Assembly (NCBI RefSeq): GCF_014645355.1
Contig: NZ_BMLS01000003.1
Location: forward strand, 124,001-188,000
DNA length: 64,000 nucleotides
Direction: 5' to 3'
Source: Bowmanella pacifica
GTDB lineage: Bacteria; Pseudomonadota; Gammaproteobacteria; Enterobacterales; Alteromonadaceae
This document shows, one piece after another, positions 17,786 to 26,644 of the stretch. The notes beneath the pieces were generated by a model. The model was not told the DNA's origin, did no database searches, and was given only the letters and a program-made list of their open reading frames with translations. The translations under genes and the position numbers were made by a program. Each line of letters begins with the position of its first letter. Position 1 is the stretch's first letter.

Positions 17786-17961
17786 TGGGCATTTTGTATA
17801 TTCTGATCCCACTTGCCATTGTTATAGTGACAGTGGCCATTTTGATTTTCTTCTGGGCGGTTAAAGCGGGTCAGTTTGAAGATCTGGAACGCCAGGGACA
17901 CAATATTTTATTCGACGACGACAAAGAACAGGGGAACAAGGAACGCCAGCCGCGTGACTGA
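17785..17961 (+). CDS. ccoS: cbb3 oxidase maturation protein CcoS
   Basis: A 58-residue protein with one N-terminal membrane helix and the CcoS hallmark FFWAVKAGQFEDLERQG, ending in an acidic tail (ILFDDDKE). CcoS is required for cofactor insertion into the cbb3 oxidase. Its ATG overlaps the ccoI stop (TAATG), and its stop overlaps the next gene by 8 bases. Confidence 0.95.
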   Translation: MGILYILIPLAIVIVTVAILIFFWAVKAGQFEDLERQGHNILFDDDKEQGNKERQPRD

Positions 17962-18628
17962 GTTAAGCCTGTTTTCAGCACTATTGCTGGGCCTGGCCGG
18001 CAGCGTACATTGTGTTGCAATGTGCGGTGGTATTGTCAGTGCATTGAGCTTTTCTACCCCATCCCACAAGCCTGCCCTGCCCTATGAGCTGGGCTACCAC
18101 TTCGGGCGATTATTCAGCTATGCCCTGGCAGGCGCAATTACCGGTGGACTGGGCACACTGTTTTCACACCAGGTGTCCGGGGGCATCGCTATTTTAACCA
18201 CCCTTAGCGCGCTCTTCTTATTAGCCATGGCCTTGTATATAGGTAATTGGTGGCGAGGTCTGTCGTGGCTGGAAAAACAAGGGGCCAGGTTATGGAAACC
18301 TCTGGCGCCCTTGTCCAAACGTTTTATCCCCTTTCGCCACCCTCTTGCCGCCGTGCCTTACGGTATGATTTGGGGATGGCTCCCCTGTGGCCTGGTGTAC
18401 TCCACACTGACATGGAGTCTGGCCAGTGGCTCGTGGTTAAACGGCGCTGTCACCATGTTAATGTTTGGACTGGGGACCTTGCCGGCGTTGTTAACCCTGG
18501 GACGATTCAGCCAACATCTTCGGCCGCTGTTGAATCATCCTCGCAGTCGCCAGATCATTGCCGTTCTATTAGCCACTTTTGCACTTTGGCTACTGATATC
18601 CCCTTATTTATCAAAAGCCACAGATTAA
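17954..18628 (+). CDS. TauE/SafE-like membrane protein of cbb3 oxidase loci (COG2836 type)
   Basis: A six-helix inner-membrane protein found after ccoS in many gammaproteobacteria. The N-terminus LLLGLAGSVHCVAMCGGIVSAL carries the HCVAMCGG motif thought to handle copper, and GWLPCGLVYSTL is the matching motif in the second half. The GTG at 17954, with AGGAA upstream and an 8-base overlap with ccoS, was taken as the start (224 residues). A longer reading from 17876 would run inside ccoS. The role is probably copper delivery or heme-copper assembly; that is family knowledge plus context, not shown directly. Confidence 0.88.
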   Translation: MTELSLFSALLLGLAGSVHCVAMCGGIVSALSFSTPSHKPALPYELGYHFGRLFSYALAGAITGGLGTLFSHQVSGGIAILTTLSALFLLAMALYIGNWWRGLSWLEKQGARLWKPLAPLSKRFIPFRHPLAAVPYGMIWGWLPCGLVYSTLTWSLASGSWLNGAVTMLMFGLGTLPALLTLGRFSQHLRPLLNHPRSRQIIAVLLATFALWLLISPYLSKATD

Positions 18629-18709
18629 TCAGGATAGAAGCGAATTCCCTTTAACCACGGGTAAAAAATGCTAAGCTAACAGCCTGTTTGTCTGTTAAAC
18701 CGTTCGACC

Positions 18710-19435
18710 ATGAATCAACACCGTGAATGTACCATCAGTTGTCAGAATTGCAGTATTAGTCAGCTATGCCTGCCCTTTACGTTGAATGACAATGAACTGG
18801 ATAAGCTGGACAACATTATTCAACGTAAGCGTCCGTTTCAGAAAAATGAACGCTTATTTCAGTCCGGCGACAAGCTGAGCAGCTTGTACGCTGTACGCTC
18901 TGGCTCGTTCAAGAGCTTTGTACTTGCGCCCGACGGTGAAGAACAAATAACCGCCTTCCACTTGCCCGGCGATATTATTGGCTTTGATGCCATTGTTAAT
19001 CAGCAACATAAAAGTTTCGCCCAGGCATTGGAAACCTCCATGGTATGCGAAATTCCGTTCCAGACGATGGAAAGTTTGTCTGGCGATCTGCCACGCTTGC
19101 GTCAGCAAGTCATGCGTTTGATGAGCCATGAAATTCAGGCCGATCAGGATATGTTCATGTTGCTGAACAAGCGCACCGCAAACCAGCGCCTGGCGCATTT
19201 TCTTGCCCACCTGGGCGAGCGTTACCATGACCGGGGATTTTCTGGCAGCCAATTCAGATTGAGCATGACCCGAGCAGAAATCGGCAACTATCTTGGACTC
19301 ACAGTAGAAACCATCAGCCGTCTGCTGACCAAGTTTCAGAAGCAAGGCTTGATCAGAGTTGATGGTAAGTTCATTACCATCGTTGAGCCCAAACTGCTCA
19401 AGGATAATCAGGACAATGGTGTGGCGGTCAGCTGA
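18710..19435 (+). CDS. fnr: FNR/EtrA oxygen-sensing transcriptional regulator
   Basis: Oxygen-labile [4Fe-4S] regulator that switches respiratory genes under anaerobiosis. 241 residues: cluster cysteines C11, C14 and C20 ([10 protein letters not shown]) with the fourth at C113; a cAMP-receptor-like beta roll (about 35-120); a dimer helix; and a C-terminal helix-turn-helix whose recognition helix carries E200 and S203-R204, the residues that read TTGAT half-sites. It follows the cbb3 cluster, and FNR-like boxes stand before ccoN and the hemerythrin-like gene. The fnr-uspE-ttcA neighbourhood is conserved in enteric bacteria and Shewanella. No clear FNR box was found before fnr itself. Confidence 0.97.
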   Translation: MNQHRECTISCQNCSISQLCLPFTLNDNELDKLDNIIQRKRPFQKNERLFQSGDKLSSLYAVRSGSFKSFVLAPDGEEQITAFHLPGDIIGFDAIVNQQHKSFAQALETSMVCEIPFQTMESLSGDLPRLRQQVMRLMSHEIQADQDMFMLLNKRTANQRLAHFLAHLGERYHDRGFSGSQFRLSMTRAEIGNYLGLTVETISRLLTKFQKQGLIRVDGKFITIVEPKLLKDNQDNGVAVS

Positions 19436-19530
19436 TCGCCATATATCGTAAAGGACGTTGATCTGGCACAAAGCGGTAAGTCGGTTATCTGAACTAGACT
19501 TAATCGAGTCGGAATAAAAGCAAAGAGGCA

Positions 19531-20463
19531 ATGATGAACTACAAAAAATTGTTGGTAGTGATTGACCCAACCACAGAACAACAAAAAGCCCTGAAGCGTG
19601 CTCTGCTAATTGCTGAGAAAACCGGGGCCAGTGTCACGGCCTTTTTGTCTATTTACGATTTCTCTTATGAGATGACTACCATGTTGTCGGTTGATGAGCG
19701 TGAAACCATGCGTCAGGCTGTGGTAGACGACAGAACTGAATGGCTGACCGAGTTGTTGGCTAAACAAGTGAAGTCATCTTCCCTGGCTGTTGATGCTAAA
19801 GTGGTTTGGCACAACCGTCCGTTTGAAAGCATTATTTACGAAGCCATCGAGCAAGGCTTCGACTTAATTGTAAAAGGTACCCATGAACATGGTGGACTTA
19901 AATCGGTCATTTTTACCCCCACCGACTGGCACTTGATGCGAAAAGCCCCGGTTCCGGTACTGCTGGTAAAAGAACATGACTGGCCTGAGCAAGGACAGAT
20001 TATTGCCGCCGTTAATGTGGGCACAGCAGATGAAGAACACAGTTCGTTAAACCAGAAAGTCACGCATACTGCGCTGGAGTTTGCCCGTACTCTTAATGGC
20101 CAGGTTAATCTGGTGAACTCCTATCCCGGCACACCAGTAAATATCGCCATAGAGATCCCTGAGTTTGATCCTGGCAGTTTTAATGAATCGGTGCGTAATC
20201 ATCACAATGATGCGATGAAAACCTTTGCCAGCACCCATGGTGTTGCCCCGCAACATTGTTTTGTGAAAGAAGGTTTACCTGAGGATGTTATCCCGGCTGT
20301 GGCCAAGGAGGTAGATGCTGAATTGGTGGTTATCGGCACCGTCGGTCGTCATGGAATTTCGGCAGCGCTTATTGGTAATACCGCTGAGCATGTTATCGAT
20401 ATGCTGGATTGTGATGTACTGGCCGTGAAACCCGATGGCTTTGTCAGCCCGTTACAAAAATAA
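19531..20463 (+). CDS. uspE: Universal stress protein UspE (tandem Usp domains)
   Basis: 310 residues forming two Usp domains in tandem: about 1-150 (KKLLVVIDPTTEQQKAL ... DLIVKGTHEHGG) and 155-300 (ELVVIGTVGRHGISAALIGN). The second ends in the nucleotide-type GxxGRHG motif. This matches UspE, linked to stress survival and motility and encoded next to fnr in E. coli. ATG occurs twice in a row (19531 and 19534), with AGAGG upstream. An imperfect FNR-like sequence (TTGATCTGGCACAA, 19458-19471, eight of ten positions) lies upstream but is too weak to list as a site. Confidence 0.93.
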   Translation: MMNYKKLLVVIDPTTEQQKALKRALLIAEKTGASVTAFLSIYDFSYEMTTMLSVDERETMRQAVVDDRTEWLTELLAKQVKSSSLAVDAKVVWHNRPFESIIYEAIEQGFDLIVKGTHEHGGLKSVIFTPTDWHLMRKAPVPVLLVKEHDWPEQGQIIAAVNVGTADEEHSSLNQKVTHTALEFARTLNGQVNLVNSYPGTPVNIAIEIPEFDPGSFNESVRNHHNDAMKTFASTHGVAPQHCFVKEGLPEDVIPAVAKEVDAELVVIGTVGRHGISAALIGNTAEHVIDMLDCDVLAVKPDGFVSPLQK

Positions 20464-20479
20464 GCCCAATAGGTTAAAC

Positions 20480-20503
20480 AAGCCGCCGCTTGGCGGCTTT
20501 TTT
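20480..20503 (+). terminator. Rho-independent terminator after uspE
   Basis: AAGCCGCC, GCTT and GGCGGCTT form a stem followed by a T-run, 17 bases after the uspE stop. Confidence 0.9.
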
Positions 20504-20625
20504 GTGCACAATCTCCCGTTCTACTGCCTTAACGTTGAGATGGACACCTACCCAGAAGCACCACAGAAACACTGTAACTTGACGTTAAGCCGGGTATAAT
20601 CCCGCCCTCATTGCAGAGGTAGCCT

Positions 20626-21534
20626 ATGACCCCATTAGACGAACTGAGCGCTAAGCAAAAGTACAGCTTCAATAAACTTCAAAAACGCTTGCGGCGCTGT
20701 GCCGGAAAAGCCATTGAAGATTTCAATATGATTGAACATGGCGACAAGGTGATGGTGTGCCTGTCCGGTGGTAAGGACAGCTATGCAATGCTGGATATTT
20801 TGCGATATTTACAGAAAGTAGCGCCTATTCGCTTTGATTTAGTGGCTGTGAATCTGGATCAGAAGCAGCCGGGTTTTCCTGCGCATGTGTTGCCCGAGTA
20901 CCTGGATAGCCAGGGGGTTGACTACCAGATAGTCAATGAAGATACCTACAGCATTGTGAAAGAGAAAGTGCCGGAAGGAAAAACCACCTGTTCGCTTTGC
21001 TCCAGACTACGCCGTGGGATCTTATATCGCACCGCGACAGAGCTTGGCGCGACGAAAATCGCATTAGGCCATCATCGGGATGACATGCTGGAAACGTTGT
21101 TTCTAAATATGTTTTATGGCGGCAAACTTAAATCCATGCCCCCAAAACTGGTCAGCGATGATGGCAAGCAAATGGTGATACGACCACTTGCTTACTGTGC
21201 AGAAAAAGACATTGCCCGTTATGCCGAACTCATGGCCTTCCCTATTATTCCTTGCAATCTTTGTGGCTCACAAGAGAACCTGCAACGTAAGGTAATAAAA
21301 CAAATGTTGCAGCAGTGGGATAAGCAACATCCGGGGCGCATAGAAAACATGGCCAGAGCCCTGCAAAGTGTCACGCCTTCGCACTTAGCTGACCCCAACC
21401 TGTTTGATTTTGTTGGTTTAAAAACCCAGGATCAACCCTATGAAGGGGGAGATATCGGCTTTGATCAGCCAGAGGTGGAGAGTCAGCCGCAGCGGGATGA
21501 AGCACAACGTCTTCAGATAGTACAACTGACTTGA
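20626..21534 (+). CDS. ttcA: tRNA 2-thiocytidine(32) synthetase TtcA
   Basis: ATP-dependent enzyme that thiolates cytidine 32 of tRNA using a [4Fe-4S] cluster. 302 residues with the PP-loop [10 protein letters not shown] (about 49-58), the first cysteine pair in [10 protein letters not shown] and a second in CNLCGSQEN, plus [14 protein letters not shown]. This is the full TtcA set. It follows uspE after a terminator and starts its own transcript. The extended C-terminus (to QIVQLT) is slightly variable in the family. Confidence 0.96.
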   Translation: MTPLDELSAKQKYSFNKLQKRLRRCAGKAIEDFNMIEHGDKVMVCLSGGKDSYAMLDILRYLQKVAPIRFDLVAVNLDQKQPGFPAHVLPEYLDSQGVDYQIVNEDTYSIVKEKVPEGKTTCSLCSRLRRGILYRTATELGATKIALGHHRDDMLETLFLNMFYGGKLKSMPPKLVSDDGKQMVIRPLAYCAEKDIARYAELMAFPIIPCNLCGSQENLQRKVIKQMLQQWDKQHPGRIENMARALQSVTPSHLADPNLFDFVGLKTQDQPYEGGDIGFDQPEVESQPQRDEAQRLQIVQLT

Positions 21535-21566
21535 TTTAATGGGGAGGTGTATCCTCCCCATTCTAC

Positions 21567-22220
21567 TTATTTGGTGATAGCGGTAATACGATAAGGTTTA
21601 GCGCCAAAGGCTAAACGCTGAGCTGAAGCGCTATCCAACCACTCCTTATCAAGTCGCAGCTCGCCATTCTCAATACGTAAAGTCGGCTCCAATCTGTCAT
21701 CAACCCGCACCGTGCTCTGTGTTTGCTCAGGAAAATGCAATACCAGCCCCTGGACAGACGGCATCATAAAGGACAGAAAACTGCCCATGCTGTCAAAAAA
21801 CTCTGCGTACTGTTCATGGAGCATCTTGAGCTCCGCCAGATCGTAACTACTCTTCAAATATTCAGGCTTCGTTTCCAGCTGTACCGACATATCACAGAGA
21901 TTGACCGGTTCGGTTAGTTCAAAACGCGCCACCGCTTTCGCTAGTCTCAGGGCTTTTTCAGACGGCACGGTAAAACGCTGTTCTTGCGTCACCTCAATGG
22001 GGATATCCATTTTCTGGGTATGCAGGTAGGCCGATTCTATATGGCACATTTTTTTGCTCTGATGGTGCATAAAACCAAAAGCAAACTGCAATGCAGATAA
22101 CTCGTCCTTATCCAGCTTCTTTGTATGGCTGTAAAGGGTTGAGTACTCTAGTTCCAAAGGCTCTGCAATCGCAGGTAATGCCGATGTAATGGCCAGCAGG
22201 CCGACAATCATTGCTCTCAT
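21567..22220 (-). CDS. Secreted DUF2987-like protein of unknown function
   Basis: 217 residues with a signal peptide (about 1-19, ending PAIA) and a mature region starting LELEYSTLYSHTKKLDKDE. Two cysteines (KKMCHIES and VNLCDMSV) may be paired. The length, N-terminal ELEYS/YS motif and HHQSKKMCHIE segment resemble DUF2987 proteins of marine gammaproteobacteria; I am fairly but not fully sure. Its start overlaps the end of the Bax-like gene by 4 bases, so it is the last gene of a leftward operon. No function can be stated. Confidence 0.7.
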   Translation of the reverse strand: MRAMIVGLLAITSALPAIAEPLELEYSTLYSHTKKLDKDELSALQFAFGFMHHQSKKMCHIESAYLHTQKMDIPIEVTQEQRFTVPSEKALRLAKAVARFELTEPVNLCDMSVQLETKPEYLKSSYDLAELKMLHEQYAEFFDSMGSFLSFMMPSVQGLVLHFPEQTQSTVRVDDRLEPTLRIENGELRLDKEWLDSASAQRLAFGAKPYRITAITK

Positions 22221-22996
22221 GAAGTTAAATATTTCCTGTTTGTACGGATCATATGCAGTAATTCGTCGATATAATCCTGTCCACGTTCCGAATAGCTCAT
22301 CAAGCCTTCTACCAGGTATTCAGCGGTAACCGTCTGCTGGTTGCGACGTAATCCGGCCCGAATACCACGCAACTCACTGTATGCGTAATGGCTGTTGATA
22401 TTAGTCAGATAAGCTTTCACGGCGTGAGACAGGTCCTTAAACTTAGCCACCTCGTGACCAGCATCATCATCACGTTGTTTCGGCACAAAGCCACAGCCCT
22501 TGCGAAAACACCACATGCCGAAAAAATTAAACCCCTGTCTGGCAAAACGCGACGTTCCCCAAGCGGATTCATTAGCCGCCTGCACCAGGACTAATTCCAC
22601 CGGAACAATATCGACCCGGCGCAGTAAACGGTTAATGCCGTCAACGTCGCTTGGTACTGAATCTAGTTTGTAGGCTTGACTGAGTTTGGCCAGCTTAGTT
22701 TTCTGATAGCGACTAAGTGGTAGTCCATCGATCATTTTCTGGCGTATGGCTTGCAACAAATTGCGATCATTGAGAATGATTTGATTGTGATATTCAACCG
22801 CCGGGCGCAGATAATCAAAGAAGGCCTGTTTTTTCTCGTCCACATTCTCGTAACGGGCAAAATCAGGCACAGGCTGGTGCAACTGCTCTGGGGCCGGAAG
22901 CGACAGCTCGGGCTCCTGGGATAAGAAAGGATAAAGCAGTGCAAAGCCTACCACGGCAAAGAATAATCCCTTTGCCCACTGATTTAATTTAGGCAT
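22217..22996 (-). CDS. Bax-like N-acetylglucosaminidase-domain protein
   Basis: A peptidoglycan-hydrolase-like protein, 259 residues from the chosen start. An N-terminal signal anchor (about 8-25) precedes a glucosaminidase (GH73-type) domain with VLVQAANESAWGTSRFARQGFNFFGMWC, which holds the catalytic glutamate (NESAWG), and the later KFKDLSHAVKAYLTNIN. It is close to E. coli Bax. The ATG at 22996 overlaps the upstream membrane-protein gene by 8 bases; an ATG at 23029 would add 11 residues and overlap by 41. It is part of the leftward run ending in the DUF2987 gene. Confidence 0.88.
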   Translation of the reverse strand: MPKLNQWAKGLFFAVVGFALLYPFLSQEPELSLPAPEQLHQPVPDFARYENVDEKKQAFFDYLRPAVEYHNQIILNDRNLLQAIRQKMIDGLPLSRYQKTKLAKLSQAYKLDSVPSDVDGINRLLRRVDIVPVELVLVQAANESAWGTSRFARQGFNFFGMWCFRKGCGFVPKQRDDDAGHEVAKFKDLSHAVKAYLTNINSHYAYSELRGIRAGLRRNQQTVTAEYLVEGLMSYSERGQDYIDELLHMIRTNRKYLTS

Positions 22997-23735
22997 GAAA
23001 AATCGATTCGCCACCTTGAGATACTCCATTTTGGCCTGTCAAACGGACAGCAACACCGAATATATCTCTGTATAGCACGCCTTTCATGTTGTAGTAAAAA
23101 GGCCCAACCCAAATAAACGCGATGCCAAAGGTGGCGATCACCAACACAAACAGCAAGGCAAAGAGCAGATACAGTAAAACAAACTGCTGCCATTTAAAGC
23201 ACACCACGCGAATTGATACGAATATGGCCCTGAGTGGGGTCATGCCCTTTTCAACCACCAAAGGTAGCGTGAAACTACAGGCAATCATTAAAAACAGACC
23301 GGGGACAATGAACAACAGCAGACCTAGCTCTACTAGCAGGCTCACCAGCAATGCGCTGAGCGATAAAATCAGGGCTTTGGGTAAAAAGTGAAAAAGGTGT
23401 GTAGGACGAGATTGCCCACCAACCGCATGATTCACGCCCATCATCATCAGCCCGGTAATTAAAGGGGCTGTCAGCAAGGTTAACAGGATCTCTGTCATCA
23501 ATTGAACATTGGGGGCCATTAAGTCCAGGCCCTTAAACTGCGCAAGGTTGGCAAGTATCAGCACCGCCAGTAAGGCCAGGGAAAATACCAGCAACATGGC
23601 CTGCACCATCACCCATTTAGTTTTCTGAGTGAGATCCCATGCTTCATTGACCAAAGCTTTAAGGTCCAGGCTGTAGTCGCCGGACAGGGCCTTTTCCAGG
23701 CTGCCCCCCAGTATCAGTGTCTTGTTCTCTTCCAA
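22989..23735 (-). CDS. Unknown multi-pass inner-membrane protein
   Basis: 248 residues with about six membrane segments and a hydrophilic N-terminus (to about residue 38). Features such as ALILSLSALLVSLLVELGLL and VPGLFLMIACSFTLPLVVEKG (written here in pieces of the chain) resemble DUF975/BPSS1780-type membrane proteins, but I cannot assign it firmly. It is the first gene of a three-gene leftward operon with the Bax-like and DUF2987 genes, overlapping the next by 8 bases. A function in the cell envelope is a guess from these neighbours. Confidence 0.75.
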   Translation of the reverse strand: MEENKTLILGGSLEKALSGDYSLDLKALVNEAWDLTQKTKWVMVQAMLLVFSLALLAVLILANLAQFKGLDLMAPNVQLMTEILLTLLTAPLITGLMMMGVNHAVGGQSRPTHLFHFLPKALILSLSALLVSLLVELGLLLFIVPGLFLMIACSFTLPLVVEKGMTPLRAIFVSIRVVCFKWQQFVLLYLLFALLFVLVIATFGIAFIWVGPFYYNMKGVLYRDIFGVAVRLTGQNGVSQGGESIFHA

Positions 23736-23810
23736 ACCTTGTAACCTTACGCGAATTAAACCTGCTTATGATACCAGTTGTTCGTCCCGTCGGGCGAAGA
23801 CCTTGGGCTT

Positions 23811-23848
23811 AAAAAAGCTTGTTTGTACAAATAACCGCCTAAGCTTTT
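23811..23848 (-). terminator. Possible terminator after the LysE-family gene
   Basis: AAAAAAGCTT and AAGCTTTT are complementary around a 20-base loop. On the reverse strand the structure ends in a run of six T. It lies 19 bases beyond the stop of the leftward LysE-family gene. Confidence 0.4.
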
Positions 23849-23866
23849 AGTAGCAGAGCCTAATGC

Positions 23867-24502
23867 TCAGCCAGCCAGCACCAACCGAACAGCCAGTGCG
23901 ATGAGCAAGCCCCCCATTATGCGGTCAAACCAATAGCCTTTACTTTGCAAAAACGACCGCACCGCGCCGGAGCCTAACAGAAATGATAAGGCGACAAACC
24001 AAAGCCCGGTTGCCAGCGCCAGATAGACGCCATAAACCAGTTTAATCTGCATCGGCGTGTTGACTGAGATGACCACGGCAAACAATGACAAGAAAAATAG
24101 CGTCGCCTTAGGATTTAATCCATTGGTGATAAAACCAATAACAAAGGCTTTCTTATCTGATAACTGCCCTGACTTGTGACTTCCTTGTGCGTTCGCTCCG
24201 CCATGACTTCCCAGGGCTTTAACACCAATATAAGCAAGATACGCCGCGGCGGCGTAAGTTAAGACGGTAAACAACCAAGGGGTGGTTTGAATAAGCAAAC
24301 CGATGCCGAGCAATGAATAGGCAACGTGCAACAAAATGGCAAGGCCAATACCAACACTGGTATATATCGCTGCCCGCCTTCCATAGCTGACACTGTGTTT
24401 CAGTACTATCGCAAAATCGGGGCCAGGGCTGGCCACCGCCAATAAGTGAACGGTGGCAATAGTTATAAACTCCAGCCAATAAGGTTGTAACTGCGCTAAC
24501 AT
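23867..24502 (-). CDS. LysE/RhtB-family amino-acid exporter
   Basis: 211 residues, six membrane segments. The family start is clear: [32 protein letters not shown] in pieces, with the ASPGPDF motif near residue 28 and the [11 protein letters not shown] segment. These exporters remove homoserine, threonine or related amino acids; the substrate cannot be read from the sequence, although RhtC-like proteins share this look. It overlaps the end of cobB by 7 bases, so nagR, cobB and this gene are probably one transcript. Confidence 0.92.
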   Translation of the reverse strand: MLAQLQPYWLEFITIATVHLLAVASPGPDFAIVLKHSVSYGRRAAIYTSVGIGLAILLHVAYSLLGIGLLIQTTPWLFTVLTYAAAAYLAYIGVKALGSHGGANAQGSHKSGQLSDKKAFVIGFITNGLNPKATLFFLSLFAVVISVNTPMQIKLVYGVYLALATGLWFVALSFLLGSGAVRSFLQSKGYWFDRIMGGLLIALAVRLVLAG

Positions 24503-25215
24503 TGATTCTGACTCTTACCTGCCAAGATTGCCGATACATAGTCAGGCACCAATACTGTCGCCCTGCCCTGATGTTTTTCTGCAAACTGACTAGGACTGGA
24601 CTCTAGATTCAGCTCCACCGTGTGCGCGCCGGCCTGAATAGCTTCATTAACAAAGCCAGCCGCTGGATATACGTTCCCCGAGGTACCGATAGAGATAAAC
24701 AAATCGGCATGCCATATGGCATCCACAATTTGTTCCATAAACAGTGGCATTTCACCAAACCAGACAATATGGGGACGCAAAGGTTTGGCGGGCTGACAAC
24801 AGTGGCACCGATCTTGGCCATCGAAGGTGCTATGCATATCCATAATTTGTTGACTATGGGTGCATCTGGCCTTCAACAATTCGCCATGCATGGCGACCAT
24901 GTTCTGGCTACCGGCTTGCTGATGGAGATTGTCTACATTTTGAGTGACCAGCAAAAATTGTCCTTCACAGGCCTTCTCCAAGGCTACCAGAGCATGGTGA
25001 GCGGCATTAGGCGATACATTGCCATTTAACAATTGCTGACGTCTGGCATTATAAAATGCATAGACTAATTCAGGATTAGCCGCGAAGGCTTGCGGGGTAG
25101 CCACATCTTCTACTCGGTGGTTTTCCCACAATCCATCATTATCACGAAAGGTTTTTAAGCCGGATTCAGCGGAGATTCCCGCCCCGGTCAGTACAACAAT
25201 ATTTTTATATTTCAT
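24496..25215 (-). CDS. cobB: NAD-dependent protein deacylase, CobB-type sirtuin
   Basis: Cytoplasmic NAD-dependent lysine deacylase, 239 residues. Motifs: [15 protein letters not shown] at the N-terminus, [13 protein letters not shown], the catalytic histidine in [10 protein letters not shown], and the zinc region with one cysteine (ARCTHS) then DRCHCCQ, as in E. coli CobB. FYNARRQQ carries the Y-x-x-R pair typical of class III sirtuins able to remove succinyl as well as acetyl groups. It is read leftward directly from nagR: the nagR stop and this ATG are adjacent (TAAATG), and its end overlaps the LysE-family gene. Deacylation of acetyl-CoA synthetase is the classic role. Coupling to GlcNAc use, which releases acetate, is suggested only by position. 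Confidence 0.95.
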   Translation of the reverse strand: MKYKNIVVLTGAGISAESGLKTFRDNDGLWENHRVEDVATPQAFAANPELVYAFYNARRQQLLNGNVSPNAAHHALVALEKACEGQFLLVTQNVDNLHQQAGSQNMVAMHGELLKARCTHSQQIMDMHSTFDGQDRCHCCQPAKPLRPHIVWFGEMPLFMEQIVDAIWHADLFISIGTSGNVYPAAGFVNEAIQAGAHTVELNLESSPSQFAEKHQGRATVLVPDYVSAILAGKSQNQC

Positions 25216-26256
25216 TTAGTGTGCGTTGAGTTGGCGTTGTGTTGATTCTCTGACCACCAATTCGGGTTCAAAGTGCTGATGCACCGTTTCCACTTTGCCC
25301 TTACCTGCACGTTGCAGCATGATTTGCGATATAAGCAAGCTGGCCGCTTTTTTAGCTATCAGGTTAGTAGGCTGTGCCGCTGTGGTGAGCTTTGGCCAGG
25401 TTTGACGGGAGAACGGGCTATCCTCAAATCCCGCAATAGACAATTGCTCAGGAACCGACACATTTGACAGCCGCGCAGCAAACAAGGCACCAGCGGCAAT
25501 TTCATCGTTACAGGCAAAAATAGCGCTCGGCGGTTTATCCAAAGCCAATAAATGCTTGGCGCCCTTTACCCCGGACTCAAATGAGTACTGACCGTCGTAG
25601 ACATAATCAGGCACAATATCGATATTGGCATCTTCCAATGCCGCCTTATACCCGTTCAAACGCTCATCGGTAGAACGGTGTCCCTTGTCCCCGCTGATAA
25701 AAGCAATATCGCGATGGCCAAGATCAAGTAAATGCCGGGTAATTTGATAAGCCGCCTCATGATCGTGAACAAAAATACAAGGCGTAGCTTCGGGTTTATG
25801 TCCCGACCCTGAAATAATGCGCACAAATTGGATGTCCAATTCAGCCAACGAATTCATCACATCGGGCATTTCCGACAACGGCGGTGATATCACCAACCCG
25901 GCTAACTGAGATTTGGTCACCATGTTTTTCAGCTCTTCACATATTGTTGGGGAGCTGGCATTACAAGGGTGAATAATAAGTTCGTAACCTTTATCTCTAC
26001 ACTCGGCCAAAATACCGTTTTGCATATCAATAACGTAATAGGCGTTGGGGTTGTCATACACATATCCCATAGTGTAAGAACGCGTCCCTGCCAGGTTCCT
26101 GGCCGCCAGATTAGGTTCATATTTGAGTTCACGAATGGCAGCCGAGACCTTCTCCACCGTGTCCGCGCGGACAGATGCTTCTTTATTAATGACTCTGGAA
26201 ACCGTTTTTATTGATACGCCCGCCAGTTGGGCAACATCTTTAATTGTTGATTTCAT
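25216..26256 (-). CDS. nagR: LacI-family regulator of N-acetylglucosamine utilisation NagR
   Basis: 346 residues: a LacI helix-turn-helix (TIKDVAQLAGVSIKTVSRVI, with the hinge YEPNLAARNLAG) followed by a periplasmic-binding-like effector domain containing AIFACNDEIAAGAL and SIAGFEDSPFS. It is divergent from the TonB-dependent receptor gene of the nag locus. Palindromes of the NagR type known from Shewanella (AATGACARCGYTGTCATT) stand before the receptor, the hexosaminidase and nagK. It presumably represses them until a GlcNAc derivative binds. Two of the operators lie in the shared upstream region, so nagR may control itself. cobB follows with no gap. Confidence 0.94.
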   Translation of the reverse strand: MKSTIKDVAQLAGVSIKTVSRVINKEASVRADTVEKVSAAIRELKYEPNLAARNLAGTRSYTMGYVYDNPNAYYVIDMQNGILAECRDKGYELIIHPCNASSPTICEELKNMVTKSQLAGLVISPPLSEMPDVMNSLAELDIQFVRIISGSGHKPEATPCIFVHDHEAAYQITRHLLDLGHRDIAFISGDKGHRSTDERLNGYKAALEDANIDIVPDYVYDGQYSFESGVKGAKHLLALDKPPSAIFACNDEIAAGALFAARLSNVSVPEQLSIAGFEDSPFSRQTWPKLTTAAQPTNLIAKKAASLLISQIMLQRAGKGKVETVHQHFEPELVVRESTQRQLNAH

Positions 26257-26543
26257 TTGGTTTCTCTCAGCTCAATTGGCGGTTAGTAAACATGATGTGT
26301 GGCATAAATTCCAGTGCTTTGCGCGCTTCGTAGAAGGATCTTTGCTGTCATCTTCAATGATCACTAAAGAGTTAACTTAAGATAACTACCTTATTACCTT
26401 TTTTTCTAATCTATTTGACAGCATTACTGGCTTGTTACCTGAGCAGGAGTCCTGTCACTTTGTATTTACATTAAGAAGCCCCACTTGTAACCACATTGTA
26501 AAAAACTGGTTGCTATGCACAAAATTCTCATGTAGCTTTATTT

Positions 26544-26561
26544 AATGACAACGCTGTCATC
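26544..26561. promoter_or_regulatory. NagR operator, distal copy
   Basis: AATGACAACGCTGTCATC differs from a perfect palindrome only at the last base and at the central purine/pyrimidine position. It is 54 bases, about five helical turns, from the proximal copy (centre to centre). Confidence 0.8.
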
Positions 26562-26597
26562 TGGTTGTTACAGCGATTGTCATTTTAAATAAAAACA

Positions 26598-26615
26598 AAT
26601 GACAACGTTGTCATT
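26598..26615. promoter_or_regulatory. NagR operator, proximal copy
   Basis: AATGACAACGTTGTCATT is a perfect 18-bp palindrome ending 29 bases before the receptor ATG. An extra half-site, TGTCATT (26578-26584), lies between the two operators. Confidence 0.88.
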
Positions 26616-26644
26616 TAAACAATTCAGCTTCATGAGAGGGCATC

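Larger units (their letters stand above)
26257..26644. promoter_or_regulatory. nagR/receptor divergent control region
   Basis: 388 bases without a gene. The receptor-proximal 110 bases hold two NagR operators and a half-site; the nagR-proximal part is AT-rich and shows no recognised site. Promoters for both genes must lie here, but the hexamers are not distinct enough to place. Confidence 0.6.

Noticed and set aside
19458-19471. TTGATCTGGCACAA as an FNR site before uspE
   Set aside because: Only eight of ten fixed positions match and one half-site is poor, so it is noted but not listed as a site.
18854-19570. Reverse-strand 238-residue frame over fnr
   Set aside because: It mirrors the fnr coding sequence; FNR motifs are on the plus strand.
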